A stretch of 64,000 nt of DNA. Source: Phoronis australis. Taxonomy: Eukaryota; Phoronida; Phoronidae. A model generated the notes under the pieces. The model had not been told where the DNA came from. It was given only the letters and a program-made list of their open reading frames with translations, and did not search any database. The stretch's first letter is position 1. The number at the start of each line of letters is the position of its first letter. Location of the stretch: NCBI GenBank assembly GCA_002633005.1, contig NMRA01000755.1:102608-166607 (forward strand), in the 5' to 3' direction. Below are positions 29,022-41,680 of this stretch, piece after piece. The position numbers were made by a program, and so were the translations under genes.

Positions 29022-32000
29022 TTACATATGTTGCGGACACAAGAACCTGCCCGTTTGTCCCGCAATAATGTAAGTCCCCACGTGACCGGAAACAACTGGA
29101 ATGTCTTCTGAGCGTGCGTTGAAGGAGCTAGCATTTTCCTGTTCTTCAGCTAAACTACTTTCACAGTAAGGTGGCGGACTCTCCGTGTACGGTGGCGGAT
29201 CCGGGGTGCCCATGTGCAATACAACACCCCTGCTGGAGTTGAAGAACGCGGATAGTCGTTGTTGGTGTTTAATGTCACGGAAATACTGGAGAGAACCTCG
29301 GCCTGCAGATAGTTCTTGAAACTGTGATATCACGCAGATATTGGATATTGCCTAAAAAGAGACAGTCGTCTTTACAATAGAAAGTGTCTGCCTCCATTAA
29401 ACCCTCGCTGTATAGTCACAACCAGACCAGGTTAGAGCCCGGGTAGCTAAAGTAGTCACACCCGAGCCAGCCAGGATAAAAGTAGTTAATGTATGTACAT
29501 GCCGAGGGTTATGCTGCCTTTACCCGCTAATAAACTGTTAACAATCAAAATTAATGCGCTCTGAAGAGCGACACCTGACGAAATCAGAATAAAATTTTAA
29601 AGGTGAGGTCGACGACGTAACCGAGAAAATGCGAACAAGCACAACCTCGACATTTATTACACCAACATGCTGATAAATGATAAACAATTAAAATGAGGAA
29701 TTAGTCAATAAAACGTCATGAAATCAGAAAAGAAGTTTTAAATAACTCGATACCGGTATGTCGTAGTAGAGAGAAACCAAAAACGTATTGCAGATAGCTG
29801 TGACATACCAAATTTGAGAAGGTTCAGTCAAAAGATTGCGGTGCAAGAACTTCCCAAACATTGTTCGAAAAATGATCAAATATAAGAATATGCCAAGGTT
29901 CTCAGCGGAAGGGGGCTTTACAGCGAGAAAAGAACGAGACCCGTCCCATATTACACCAACAGTTAAAAATTCAACTATATCGAAAATTTCAATTGCTATG
30001 CAAAAATAAATTTGATCGCGTATGCGGTTGTTTTCAGAATAAAACAGTGAATACACCTGCACTTTTTCCCAGTAAACATGAGAGTATTGGCCCAGTACTG
30101 GATTTCTGTTGCTTGATAACGCTTGTACCGTATACCGGTTTACGTTTCTGGGCCACGAATGGCCCAGTACCGTCCCCACGACACTAACCCAGTGAACTTT
30201 CCCTTAGCGGCTCGCCGGTATTGGACCGGTAAACACAGACTTGAACACAAGAGGGCAGTTAGAGGCTTGCCCACAGNTCGCGTATGCGGTTGTTTTCAGA
30301 ATAAAACAGTGAATACACCTGCACTTTTTTGAGGCGCGTCCTGCATCAGTCTTATGTGCATTGACATTTTACGAATAAATGGAGATTGGTGCTTGTATAT
30401 ACCACAGATTTCCGGTGTGTCCTTTCTTCTCGCCATTTGTTGACATGAACGACATTTTGATAATGAATGTCTTCCAACAATCCATTGCAGATTGACGCCT
30501 AGATTAACTGCTCAAGCATTGGAACTTACCAAACATAGTATACGAAATATATAGAATCCTTCAACCACGACATCAGTGATGGCGATCTGAAACGAAAATG
30601 CTGCACTGACGTTTTCTGACCTTTTTAATACGAACACTCCGGCTATGTAGATGGCTACAATGAGTGACTAAAATGTATATAACATGTCTTCATTTACTAG
30701 TTTATATAACACAGAATGGTCCCCGGTAAAAGATAACTCGATCTCGCGTCTCTTCCATCTGTAACACGAAGTGGTCTGTCACACACATCTAGTCGCACAT
30801 GCCACCTGGTGGCAGCGTCGGTACAAAACGCGATTTGAACTTGCGGCTGTTTAGGAGCCTCCCGTTCAGACTCGAACGAGTCTAGCGAACGACATTTTCT
30901 GATAGCGGCGCTCTTCCAAAACAACGCAGGATGATAAGTAAGGAAAATTTTTATGCTGATGAATTTTTATATGTAAGATTAAAACAATTAAGTTTTCATT
31001 GTGTAAAACAGTAAATCAATGACGTACTTTAGTTTAAAAACTGGTTAAACAGGTGTGTAGTGGCCATATGCAATATCGCACGTGCATTGTACATTAAGTC
31101 TAAAACTATATTTTTGAAGAGAAATTGCTTAATGCTCACGATAGGTACTAACGAGACAAATCTTACAACGGGTCTCTTCTTACGAGTCCTTATGTGGAAT
31201 TAGAATTTTCGTGAATCTTGACAAAAATATCGCAAGATCCCAAAATTGTGGAACTACATTGCAAGTGTTCACACGAGTAAAATTGTGGAAATCGCTGCAA
31301 ACAGTTGTTTGGAGGTCCTTATGTGTAGAAACGTGCAACACTTTCTGTTATGGAATGTAAGGGTACAAGCTGTGCTCTTGTCACAAATAGTACTAGTCTT
31401 ACCGGGGCATGGCGCTGAGTAGAAAGCAGAAGAAACGTTACTGAAGCGCCCTCACCGAGACATGGAGGAACCAATAATATCAACCAGGCCAACAATAGGA
31501 AACGTTTATCCTAAAATTGAAAAAAAAACAATGCGCATTTAAAGTGTTTTTACTCCCATATCTTATCGATATTCAATCATAAACTTGCATCATTTTTTAC
31601 TAAATATAAATGACATAGATCTTGCGTTGTAAGTATATGAGTAGAACAAACTGTGCACTGGAGATGCGATTATTTTCTTGTTTAAAATGGTTTTATTTTA
31701 TTTTTTGAAAGAAAACGGGCGCTCGACAGTGTGGTAGGACCCGTGACTTTCCAAACGATGCTGCGTTTGTTTCTCAAATAGAATATTTTAAGTATCGTGT
31801 TCTTTAACTTTAAAAACTGATTGCGATCATGTAAGCCTAGCACTTCGACTGCCTATACTGTACACGTCAAGACTTACCAACAGAACCCCAACGAGCAGAA
31901 CACACGACAACAATAATACTGCCGTGTTGGAAGCGAAGACGAAGATGACGACATTTCTTATACCTGCAACACACAACGACATTAACTGCGATCACTCAAG

Positions 32001-33817
32001 TGGAACATTTCGGGATTTCTTGTATCCTCAATTTATTCCCCAATTTCATGAGGTATTGGATGGTTTTACGTCAATATCAGAGAATCATACACCTATACAA
32101 TCACGACAAGGCGTTACGATTATTGGCAAACACACTGTATCGAATGATGGAAAAAATGACATGTACATCAACCCTAAAATTGCGAATTCGAAAATGACTA
32201 GCGCATTTCCTGTGACTTGAATTGGTAGCAAAAATGGAATCCTATCACGGTGAAGAATATTAGAGGACCATTTTCAAGAGAGTAAAAGGCCTAGTTTGAT
32301 TTTCGTTTTTAGCCAGCTAAGCAGGGCGAACTGTTTCATCTGCCAACAACCCATTAAAGACCACCTTTCTCTTATATTCATGATCATCAAATTAAAATGC
32401 AGGTTCAGTTTCCAATGGTATTTCACTCGTTAAATATATTTATGTGAGCATATGGACCCGCCTTACTCCTTTTCCCCCTCATCTTGGTCTATTCCATTAT
32501 TCCCGTGTGTAGGACTACACTGTACATGTTTTTCCAGCCTTCGCATTGGTTTGCTGTAAGTTATCACGTGCCTCAAGTTTCGTCAGCTCTTGGCTCTTAC
32601 AGGCTGATGATTGTCACGTGTTTGTAACTTTCAGTCCCGTTTGTGTTTACTTTATTTAACTATAATTTTTAAGTTTTTAAAGTGGACGGGCTTCCGCGGA
32701 AACCTCAGTACAAGTTGAGGCAATTGAGTGGGTAACCCGGCATAACGCTTGAGTCAGCTGTCACACAGCCACGGCGATCATTTTAGGTGGTTGTTAACCG
32801 CCAAAATAAAAGTTAAACTAAAAGTTTCATATTAAATTGTTGTGTTGCATGAGTATTAAATGGCCCTAAGTTTCAACTAAACTAACTTCCGTTAAAATTC
32901 GTTTTATGACGTTTTTAACTGAAATCAAGTGGTAGAGTATCTGTAAAACACCCGCGCAACAGCTTATAGTAATCCGAAATATTGCAGCAACCCACTGCGC
33001 TCTCTAATAATATACTATCTTCAAATCGTATTCGAAGTTGACTGATACATATGCAAATGAATAGAGAGTTTCATCCCACAGACGCCTGCATGTATAATTA
33101 AAAATTAACAACCACGTGTAAGTGCAGAACATCTGATTTCGAGAACTTGTAAAATTTTTAATTCACAATAGTTACGTACGCCATATTGGAATCGTTTGCT
33201 GTCACTTGATATGCATGCGCTTTGATCAACTTACTTTCAATTGTGGAAAATATATGGTCTTGTCCGATGTAATGAATCGTGTGTAGAACGATAGCCAGGG
33301 TTACCTGAGCCTGGGAGATAGAAACCAATAAATTTCATTGAGTTCAGGTGGTACACGGGTCTCTACACCTGCGCATTAATACAAAAGTTTTTCCTACAAT
33401 CTATGAACCTTGACACCCAAACCATTGGTTATCAATGAAATATCCCTGCAAATCCTGTTCTTGACAAAAGATTGAGATGAGATGTTTTTTTTCATTAATG
33501 ACTCTTTACTGCAATCACACGTTGTTTGCTTGGATTCAAGCACAGTTGCTTGGAGACAATTTACATGTACTGTATACTTTGATTAATGGTGCGTTCACAG
33601 GTGTTTTTACAATTAAAAACTATTGGTAGAGCTTGATTTAGCGAATTGTGCACATGATTTGACTTTTTATTACTACGCCTACATCCCACGAGGACGTGGA
33701 AATGGTAATATTTGATGTCTCCTTAAGACAGTGGACACTTACCACAGAATAAAAAGCAACAAACAAAGTACCCTTCCGAGTGTTTTCAAAACACAGAAAA
33801 CGTTTGACCAGCGTCAT
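29022..33817 (-). CDS. LAPTM/MTP-like four-pass membrane protein with PPPY tail
   Basis: Minus-strand exons in order: 33743-33817 (ATG), 33235-33304, 31878-31963, 31403-31510, 30530-30667, 29022-29351 (stop). All have consensus splice sites and join in frame to 268 residues. The layout matches the LAPTM4/MTP family: a short basic, cysteine-containing N-terminus, then hydrophobic segments at about 16-37, 52-77, 81-128 (probably split by a turn) and 140-168. A cytoplasmic tail follows, with two PPPY motifs at 211-214 and 218-221. In LAPTM proteins such motifs bind WW domains of NEDD4-type ubiquitin ligases and direct sorting to late endosomes and lysosomes; the same role here is inferred. An AG acceptor just before the ATG suggests a 5' UTR intron. 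The family call rests on architecture rather than strong identity. The n at 30277 lies in the last intron. Confidence 0.8.
30016..30331. repeat. ~53-bp repeat across an assembly gap
   Basis: The bases at 30016-30068 (tcgcgtatgcggttg...) recur immediately after the n, at 30278-30330, and then the two copies part. The 208 bases at 30069-30276 are present on one side only. They contain gtaccgtataccggt and repeated ggcccagtac words, and could be an allele-specific insertion or a contig end. Confidence 0.8.
30277..30277. other. assembly gap mark (n) at a duplicated junction
   Basis: Single n; the contig after it restarts at the equivalent of 30016. It falls in the last intron of the four-pass membrane protein gene and does not touch an exon. 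Confidence 0.85.
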
Positions 33818-35412
33818 TTTCTGAAAGTGCAATAAGAAAATTAGTTACCATCCAAGATAATTCGACATTTCAATATGACTAGCGGATAACGAACAGTTGA
33901 AATTAAGATCTTTGGCGCGAGTGGCACTGGCGCAGGTACGGAAGTAACTGATTTCGTTACGCCTCCAGGTCCCCAGTGAGGTCAATTACACTACAGACTG
34001 TATAGTACATGGACCGCCAACTCCGTATATTTTTCAGTTGAAATCTGTGATCTTACACATAAGCCGTGACGTCATTATTTACTATCAACACCTGGCAAAA
34101 TTAGCAAGTTTTACTTCCCGCAAGTACATACATACATGCACCCATACATACATACATAGATACATACATACATGCGTACATACGTACATACATGCATGCA
34201 TACATACATACATACATACATACATGTACACACACACATATATACCATTCTGATAAAGCTGTTCAAGACACTTTGTCTAATATTGATCGGCTGAAAAACG
34301 AAACATGGACTCACAAGAAATAATACAAATAAAGATTCGTTCTAAAAAAGATCAAGTATTTATCAGAAATGTGCTTCTCACTGCAGAGGCATTGAAAAGG
34401 TGTCGGAATACCGCATCTATACACGAGTTGAAACACTCCAGTTATGGTTACATACCTGTCCTGAAGATCTATACACCCATATGAACAGCTAAAAGGCAAC
34501 ACTTAACTGTTTTAATCGCATTAGTCAGCTCTGCGTTCACATTTATACCAGAGTTCTGACACCATGTGTCAAAATATCGTGTTTTGTACACAACGTCTTA
34601 TTCAAGATAACGAAGTGAAATCTCTGATGTGGCTTCACGCTATGAAGCTAGATCTGGGGTCCGTAGTAACGATTTAACAACCATTTTGAGGAACTCCACG
34701 AAACATCAAGTTCTCAGTGGACGTTTCTTTCTAGCCCGACTTTCTTGTCGCGAACGCTAATTAGACAGTTTATATTCATACAGGCATAATATATTCAGCA
34801 ATGTGTCACTTCAAAATGTTTGTATACAGTATTTATAGCCATTTCTATCAAAGAACCAAAATATGGATTGACAGCAACAGAACACATTCGATTACGATTT
34901 TTAGGCAATTATTACGAAATATATAATGTACAACAATTAGATTTAAGCCCAGAAAGCGCTAAAAAGCAATATATCTGGTCGCCAAACATGTTACATATAT
35001 CCCTGTAGATCCGAGTTCATTTGTCGCAGTTCAGGTCCAGTGCTATTGAACACGTAGTGTTTTATTTGAATAGTCGATCATGTTGTTTAAGACTTTAAAA
35101 TTATAAATGGACGAGTGAGGTTGACGACCAGCAGCAAGTTTGTTCCAGCTGAGAATATTCAGGACCCTAACTGTGTTTTGAATCTTTGTATGCTTCCGTT
35201 GTCATGGCTACAAATGCCTGTTGTGATGCTTGCGTTCGGTAACAGTAATGTAGGCATGGGAGCACAACCAAGTTTCAAGATGTGTGGAGTGAGAAACAGT
35301 TTTGATTCGATTAATTTACTTCTATATCTATCCTGCGAACGAGTTTGTAACAGCAGTGGTTGTAATTTTTTCATCAAGGTATTGTGTGCAGGCCTATTTG
35401 TGAGAATAATTT
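33818..35412. other. intergenic upstream of the four-pass gene, no gene seen
   Basis: Should contain the promoter and the 5' UTR exon of the minus-strand four-pass gene, neither of which I could place. It contains a tetranucleotide repeat at 34126-34245. Open frames here look like chance or old repeat remains. Confidence 0.45.
34126..34245. repeat. (CATA)n/(TACA)n microsatellite
   Basis: About 120 bases of catacata units with interruptions, closing in a short (AC)n and (AT)n run. Both strands give low-complexity open frames that are not genes. Confidence 0.95.
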
Positions 35413-35640
35413 CTCCTTCGAAGAAAGCGTTTCTCGAGTCGCTGAAGTTTTCGATGTTCCTGTAGGGTACGGTGAGAAATGTTTTAAGTCCTGTTTATGA
35501 TAGTAAGATATGTAAATCAGATTTCATTTTAGCCATTTAAACAAGGCGACATCCTCGGAAGAGAGCATGTAATATCAATGCAAATGAGACATTGTCGACG
35601 TGTGAAGCTAGTGTGACATACCGGTGCGGTTGGAAATTGA

Positions 35641-35706
35641 TTTGAGAACCAGTTACCACCACTGAATAATGGGCGTTATTCAGTGGGAGTAACTGGTTCT
35701 CAATTT
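35641..35706. repeat. short hairpin element, copy 2
   Basis: A 66-bp near-palindrome: tttgagaaccagttacc on the left, agtaactggttctcaa on the right, with cactgaataa / ttattcagtg arms around gggcg in the middle. Member of the family also seen at 13102 and 38844. Confidence 0.8.
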
Positions 35707-35730
35707 AAGGACCGATGTATCTGACGCCCT

Positions 35731-36301
35731 GCATGTCCATGATCTACGAAAGAGTTTTTGCGTGAAATGATTTTTCTGGCAAGAAAATGTTCCACGAAAC
35801 GTCAAAGGTTTGATTACTGGATAGATTGCGTGGGATATTCAACTGGAATTTTTGACGGGGCGTCCGCTGCTAGAATCTTTCGTCTCACCGAAGAAATTGT
35901 TCCGGGGGTTACCCCGCGCGGACAACATTTTGACGGTAGGCCTGGGTGCAGTTGGAAAATTAGGATACCAAACACACATTCGTAGGGAGCTTCCATGAGA
36001 AAGTCACCCTTTCCGAGTACAGGGCTTTGATCTAGAAACCTCGCCCTTTGATAGGGATTTTTGTGCACCCACTTCCATTAAACCTGAAAGTTCAAGTAAA
36101 CAAAATGTTGTCCGCGCGGGGTAACCCCCGGAACAATTCTTTCGGTGAGACGAAAGATTCTAGCAGCGGACGCCCCGTCAAAAATTCCAGTTGAATATCC
36201 CACGCAATCTATCCAGTAATCAAACTTTTTACCTTTCGTGGAGCATTTTCTTGCCAGAAAATCCTTTCACGCAAAAACTCTTTCCTAGATCATGGACATG
36301 C
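35731..36301. repeat. long inverted repeat, ~200-bp arms
   Basis: Left arm 35731-35932 and right arm 36101-36301 are reverse complements over almost their full length, with few mismatches, around a 168-bp spacer. The arms begin/end gcatgtccatgatc / gatcatggacatgc. Copy B keeps the left arm (about 38934-39140) but has roughly 40 unrelated bases where the right arm should be. Confidence 0.9.
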
Positions 36302-38370
36302 AACCTAAGTTTGTAGCAGGAAAAAATACTTTTTGTAGAGATTCGAGTCCCGTATATCTCTCCTATAGGCCCGGTATATCCCTCGAGAGTTTTCCTCTGT
36401 GCACTTGTCGTAGGTGGTTTAAACTCTGCAAAATGCCTCTTGGTTGCCGGATAAAATCCAGTGTACTGTTTTCTAGTGACAGTGCAAATAGCAATGAAAT
36501 TTGAAACCATCCGTAAAATTGTGTTGCGAATAAACATTTTGCAAAGTTGTAGCCCAAGTGTACACAGGAGCAGAAGTCCCGCACACACATTCTAGGGTAT
36601 TGCCGTCAAGATGGATTAGCCTCCATTGCTGTGTCGTAATATATACTATATAAACAGATAGGGGCTACATGTATATCTAGTATAGAATATTCCCACTATA
36701 TATGTGGGTGTGTTCGTATGTGCTATGCACGACGCCTCCTTGCAACAGGAGACTAACTCGTATTCACTGAATATAAAGCCAAACAATTAATACTATAAGC
36801 TTGTGTAAAGCTAAAGCAAGTCATAACTGTATGCTACAATGTTGAACGAGAGACCTTGTTCAGTTAACTTAGATAAGAACAAATTTCAGCTCACCTTGTT
36901 TCCTAAAACCCTTTTCGGATGCTCAGCTGTAGATGTCGGTGAGCGATTGTTAACTCGTTTTAATCGATGCTCATTTTTAAGCTTCGTGCAAAAATATCGT
37001 ACAGTAAATGGTCAACAACTGAACAAAAATTGATAGTTTCAGATGAGGCCCACCCAGTACGCCTGGGTAAACCTGACCGAGCACAGTGCACTATAACTAT
37101 ACTGTCTTTGACAACATGACCGGTATCCCAATCACCAGGTTTCAGAGCGAACATAAGAGGTGACCTACAATGAACTTGGGGTCGCGTTTCAGGTCAGATC
37201 GCGTTGACCAAACGTTCGATAAGCGATAAATGATTTTTGCTAGCAAAAGAAAGCATTGTACCTATAAAACACCTTGACCTGATGACCTTAGTCCCATTTA
37301 TATCTACATTCATGAAATCATCTGGTTTTATCATCCTTCTCACTCTTGCCACACAGCGGCAGGTTTCCCCTTTGCTGAAAAAAATGTCGATATTCTGTAT
37401 CCAAAGGCAAGAAGAATAATTTCATAACCCACCTTAAGCAATCTGTTGCCACAACGCTGTGCATTGCACATGTGTGCCTGTAACTGGCTTATTGAATGCT
37501 ATCCGCCAAACCAATTAATATGGAAATGAGTGACAAGCCAGTGTCCCGTTTCATGAGTAAAATAATTCATGTGCACAAAAGTCCGGTGAATAACAAAGCA
37601 TGACACTCAATTAATGGCCTGTGTACGCATAAATTACACTTGCTCTTTGAGCTATATTCCGCGGCTACAGGTTATTCAATGCTTGACCACGACTCAATTT
37701 AGTTTAGGGATAGTACATGTTGGAATATATGCGACATGAGCGAAGCGGTGGTTTATATATATTATCACATTTTACTTAGAATTTTGCTCCACGATAACCC
37801 TTCTGTCCGCAGTTGCAATATTTACCCACTGTTAAAGACATTGTTTTATTTTCTGTTCACAAGTTTAGATCACAGAAAAGGGTTCATGTATCGAAAGGCA
37901 TAGCAAATAGGAGCATTTCACAAATTGTAATAGTCAATAATGTTCAATCCTGCATACTATACTTGCATTTTCACTGACAATTCGTAGAAGGTGAACTTCA
38001 CTCAGTAGTGACGGCCATTCTATTACTGCAAAGCCAGAATTGAAAAATTTTGAAAGTTCCTAGTTACTTTCAGTGAAAACCCGGCCCCGAATAGGTGTAG
38101 AAAACGTATCATTAGGGAATAAAACTTGAGTGGTTTGCAGCGGCAATTTCCTTGAAAGAAGCGGGAAAGCAGGGTTTAGAACTTATGGTGTCGGATGATC
38201 TCGTTCCATAGATGCCATTACTTGTTTTCATAGCCAAATTTCCAGGAATACTTTTAGTGCTAGTCAACGCAGATGCACGAATAAAAAGGATCTGGAAATG
38301 GAACATTTTCAACTATTAACGAATGATTTTTCAAAATGTGAGTAACATTTTTCAAGCTCGTCAGCTAATG

Positions 38371-38615
38371 ATAGTTATCAGAAGGAGACCAGGGCCCGGT
38401 CTCCAATCTCCGTACTCAGACTCATACTCATACTCGAGATTTCATACTCAAAATCGTGCTCACTGGAGTCGTACTCAAAAAAGCGTATCTAATGTCTTAT
38501 TTCGAGTAGACTCCAAACGTACTCAAATCTGACACTCATACTCGAGTTGCTATGGAACTCTTTATGATGTGAAGTGCAAAATCACGCAAAGCCGCGCTGA
38601 TTCATCGCTCGCTAT
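38371..38615. repeat. TACTCA-rich low-complexity segment
   Basis: Begins with a short palindrome (ggagaccagggcccggtctcc region, 38385-38405) and then many tactca/actcgag words to about 38550. It sits between the end of copy A and the gap and has no match in copy B; possibly a small insertion or a degenerate simple repeat. Confidence 0.55.
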
Positions 38616-38616
38616 N
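38616..38616. other. assembly gap mark (n) at a duplicated junction
   Basis: Single n; the sequence after it restarts at the equivalent of 35413. Confidence 0.85.
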
Positions 38617-41600
38617 CTCCTTCGAAGAAAGCGTTTCTCGAGTCGCTGAAGTTTTCGATGTTCCCGTAGGGTCGGTGAGAAATATTTTAAGACCGGTTTA
38701 TGAGAGTAAGATATATAAATCAGATTTCATTTTAGCCATTTAAACAAGGCGACATCATTGGAAGCGAGCATGTAATATCAATGCAAACGAGACATTGTCG
38801 ACGTGTGAAGTTAGAGTGACATACCGGTGCGGTTTGAAATTGATTTGAGAACCAGTTACCACACCTGAATAATGGGCGTTATTCAGTGGGAGTAACTGGT
38901 TCTCAATTTAAGGACCGACGTATCTGACGCGCTACATGTCCATGATCTAGGAAAGAGTTTTTGCGTGAAATGGTTTTTCTGGCAAGAAAATGCTCCACGA
39001 AACGTCAAAGGTTTGATTACTGGATAGATTGCTTGGGATATTCAACTGGAATTTTTGACGGGGCGCCGTTCCGCTGCTAGAATCTTTCGTCTCACCGAAA
39101 GAATTGTTCCTTGGGTTACCCCGCGCGGACAACATTTTGACGGTAGGACTGGGTGCAGTTGGAAAATTAGGATACCTAACACACATTCGTAGGGAGCTTC
39201 CATGAGAAAGTCACCCTTTCCGAGTAGGGCTTTGATCTAGAGCCTCGCCCTTTGATAGGGATTTTTGTGCAACCACTTCCATCAAACCTGAAAGTTCAAG
39301 TATAATAAAACATGCCGTGTTGTTAAAAATTGTACATTTTTGCAACCTAAGTTTGTAGCAGGAAAAAGTACTTTTTGTAGAGATTTGAGTCCCGTATATC
39401 TCTCTCTCCTACAGGCCCGGTATATCCCTTGAGAGTTTTCCTCTGTGCACTTGTATGTAGTTTAAACTCTGCAGAATGCCTCTTGGTTGCCGGATAAAAA
39501 CAAGTGTACTGTTTTCTACTGACAGTGCAAATAGCAATGGAATTTGAAACCATCAGTAAAATTGTGTTGCGAATGGACATTTTGCAAAGTTGTAGCCCAA
39601 GTGTACACAGGAGCAGACTAAGTCTCGCACACACATTCTAGGGTATTGCCCTCGAGATAGATTAACCCCCATTGTTGTGTCGTAATAAATACTATATAAA
39701 CAGATAGGGGCTATATCTAGTATAGAATATATATGTGTGTGTGTGTTCGTATGTGCTATGCACGACGCCTCCTGGCAACATGAGACTAACTCGTATTCAC
39801 TGAATATAAAGCCAAACAATTAATACTATAAACGCTTGTGAAGCGAAAGTACATATAAGTCATAACTGTATGCTACAACGTTGAACGAGAGACTCTGTTC
39901 AGTTAACTTAGATAAGAACAAATTTCAGCTCACCTTGTTTCCTAAAACCCTTTTCGGATGCTCAGCAGTAGATGTCGGTGGTCGATTATTAACTCATTTT
40001 AATCGATGCTCATTTTTAAGCTTCGTGTAAAAATAACTTACAGCAAATGGTCAACACCTGAACAAAATTGATAGATTCAGATGAGGCTCACCTAGTACAC
40101 TGTACGCCTGGGTAAACCTGACCGAGCACAGTGCACTGTTAACTATACTGTCTTAGGCAACATGATCGGTATTCCAGTCACTGGGTTTCAGAGCGAACAT
40201 ATGAGGTGACCTACAATGAACTTGGGGCCGCGTTTCAGGTCAGATCGCATTGACCAAACATTCGATAAGCGATAAATGATTTTTGCTAGCAAAAGAAAGC
40301 ATTGTACCTATAAAACACCTTGACCTGATGACCTTAGTCCCATTTATATCTACATTCATAAATCCTCTGGTTTTATCATTCTTCTCACTCTTGCCACACA
40401 CCGGCAGGTTTCCCCTTTGCTGAAAAAAAATTGTCGATATTCTGTATCCAAAGGCAAGAAGAATAATTTCATAACCCACCTTAAGCAATATGTTGCCACA
40501 ACGCTGCGCATTGCACATGTGTGCCTGTAACTGGCTTATTGAATGCTTTCCGCCAAACCAATTAATATGGAAATGAGTGACAAGCCAGTGTCCCGTTTCA
40601 TGAGTAAAATAATTCATGTGCACAAAAGTCCGGTGAATTACAAAGCATGACACTCAATTAATGGCCTGTGTACGCATAAATTACACTTGCTCTTTGAGCT
40701 ATATTCCGCGGCTACAGGTTATTCAATGCTTGACCACGACTCAACTTAGTTTCGGTATATGTTGGAATATATGCGACATCGGTGAAACGGCATAAACTAG
40801 GTTTAGATATCGCATCTTACTTAGATGCAAGCAATTCTGTATTGCAGATTTTTCTCCACAATAACCCTTCTGTCCGCAGTTGCAATTAACCCACTGTTAA
40901 AGACAAAATTTTTATTTTCTGTTCAGACGTTTGGATCACAGACTAAAACATGGTAGTCATAAATCGAAAGGCATGGCAAATAGGAGCATTTTACAAATTG
41001 TAATAGTCAGCATGTGTTCTATCCTGCATATGTTTGCAATTTCAGTGACAATTCATAGAAGGTGAACTTCATATCACTGAGTAGCGAGGGCTATTCTGCT
41101 ACCGCAACGCCAGTATTGAAAAATTAAAAGTTCCTACTTTATAGATACATTCAGTGAAGGCCTTTTGTAGATATCAGTTGAGATATACATGTAGGCCTAT
41201 TTAGACTCGAGTGGTTTGCAGCCAAAGTTCTTTCGTGAGTATTTAATTAGAAAAAAGTGTAAAGGCATCGTTAGCCATCACAAATGAACGTAATGTTTTC
41301 AAGAAACGGGCCAAGTTGGATTTCCGGCGTTGGAAGTTCCGAACGAGTCGTCTGGCCTCGCCACTCAGACTTTGGTATAGGTGAACTGGTCGGGTCACGG
41401 CAGGAGACAAAATGATAATAAATAAAATAAAATATCAATACCGAAAGAAGGACTGAATTAATTAGAAACCAGATTCAACACTTTTCCCGTGCATGTAGAC
41501 GCAGTGTTTAGAACTTCCGGTGTCGGATGATGTTCCATGCAGACCATAGGTATTCGACGACCGGAGTGCCAGTCAACGTAAAATCAAGACCAGAAAGATA

Positions 41601-41680
41601 TGGGAATAGAACATGTTCAACCATTAACGAATGATTTTTCAAAATGTGTGCGAATATTTTTATTAGCTCGCTAGCTAAAG
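38617..41680 (+). repeat. ~3 kb duplicated segment, copy B
   Basis: Second copy of 35413-38370, same orientation. It lacks the right arm of the long inverted repeat and the tactca-rich segment, and has its own small insertions. Divergence looks higher than for the other duplicated blocks, so a real old segmental duplication remains possible. End is approximate. Confidence 0.8.
38844..38909. repeat. short hairpin element, copy 3
   Basis: Same hairpin as 35641-35706, at the equivalent place in copy B, with two or three substitutions. Confidence 0.8.

Larger units (their letters stand above)
35413..38370 (+). repeat. ~3 kb duplicated segment, copy A
   Basis: Starts ctccttcgaagaaagcg and matches copy B (38617 to about 41680) in order throughout, with many substitutions and indels; the closest stretch is about 36790-37730. 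No conserved coding frame: open frames in one copy are broken by indels in the other. It contains a hairpin element and a ~200-bp inverted repeat whose right arm is absent from copy B. End is approximate. Confidence 0.85.

Noticed and set aside
29724-30179. 151-codon minus-strand frame with hydrophobic stretches, first taken for a multi-pass protein
   Set aside because: It lies in the last intron of the four-pass gene, crosses repeat-like sequence next to the gap at 30277, and does not fit the phases of the exons on either side.
30580-30650. A small intron inside exon 30530-30667 (gtcaga ... tttcag)
   Set aside because: Splicing it would put the downstream residues in the wrong frame; reading through gives a continuous frame that fits the family.
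34038-34314. Open frames of His/Thr/Tyr and of Cys/Met/Val on opposite strands
   Set aside because: Pure translation of the (CATA)n microsatellite.
35115-35465. 116-codon open frame ending in the duplicated segment
   Set aside because: No recognisable domain; the antisense has a weak retroelement-like look that I could not support.
36229-36588. Minus-strand open frame starting MCAGLLLL, with a similar frame at 39347-39634
   Set aside because: The two copies agree for about 70 residues and then go out of frame with each other, as expected for non-coding sequence.
40240-40653. 137-codon open frame on the minus strand in duplicated copy B
   Set aside because: The matching part of copy A carries single-base indels that break the frame, and the product shows no recognisable domain.
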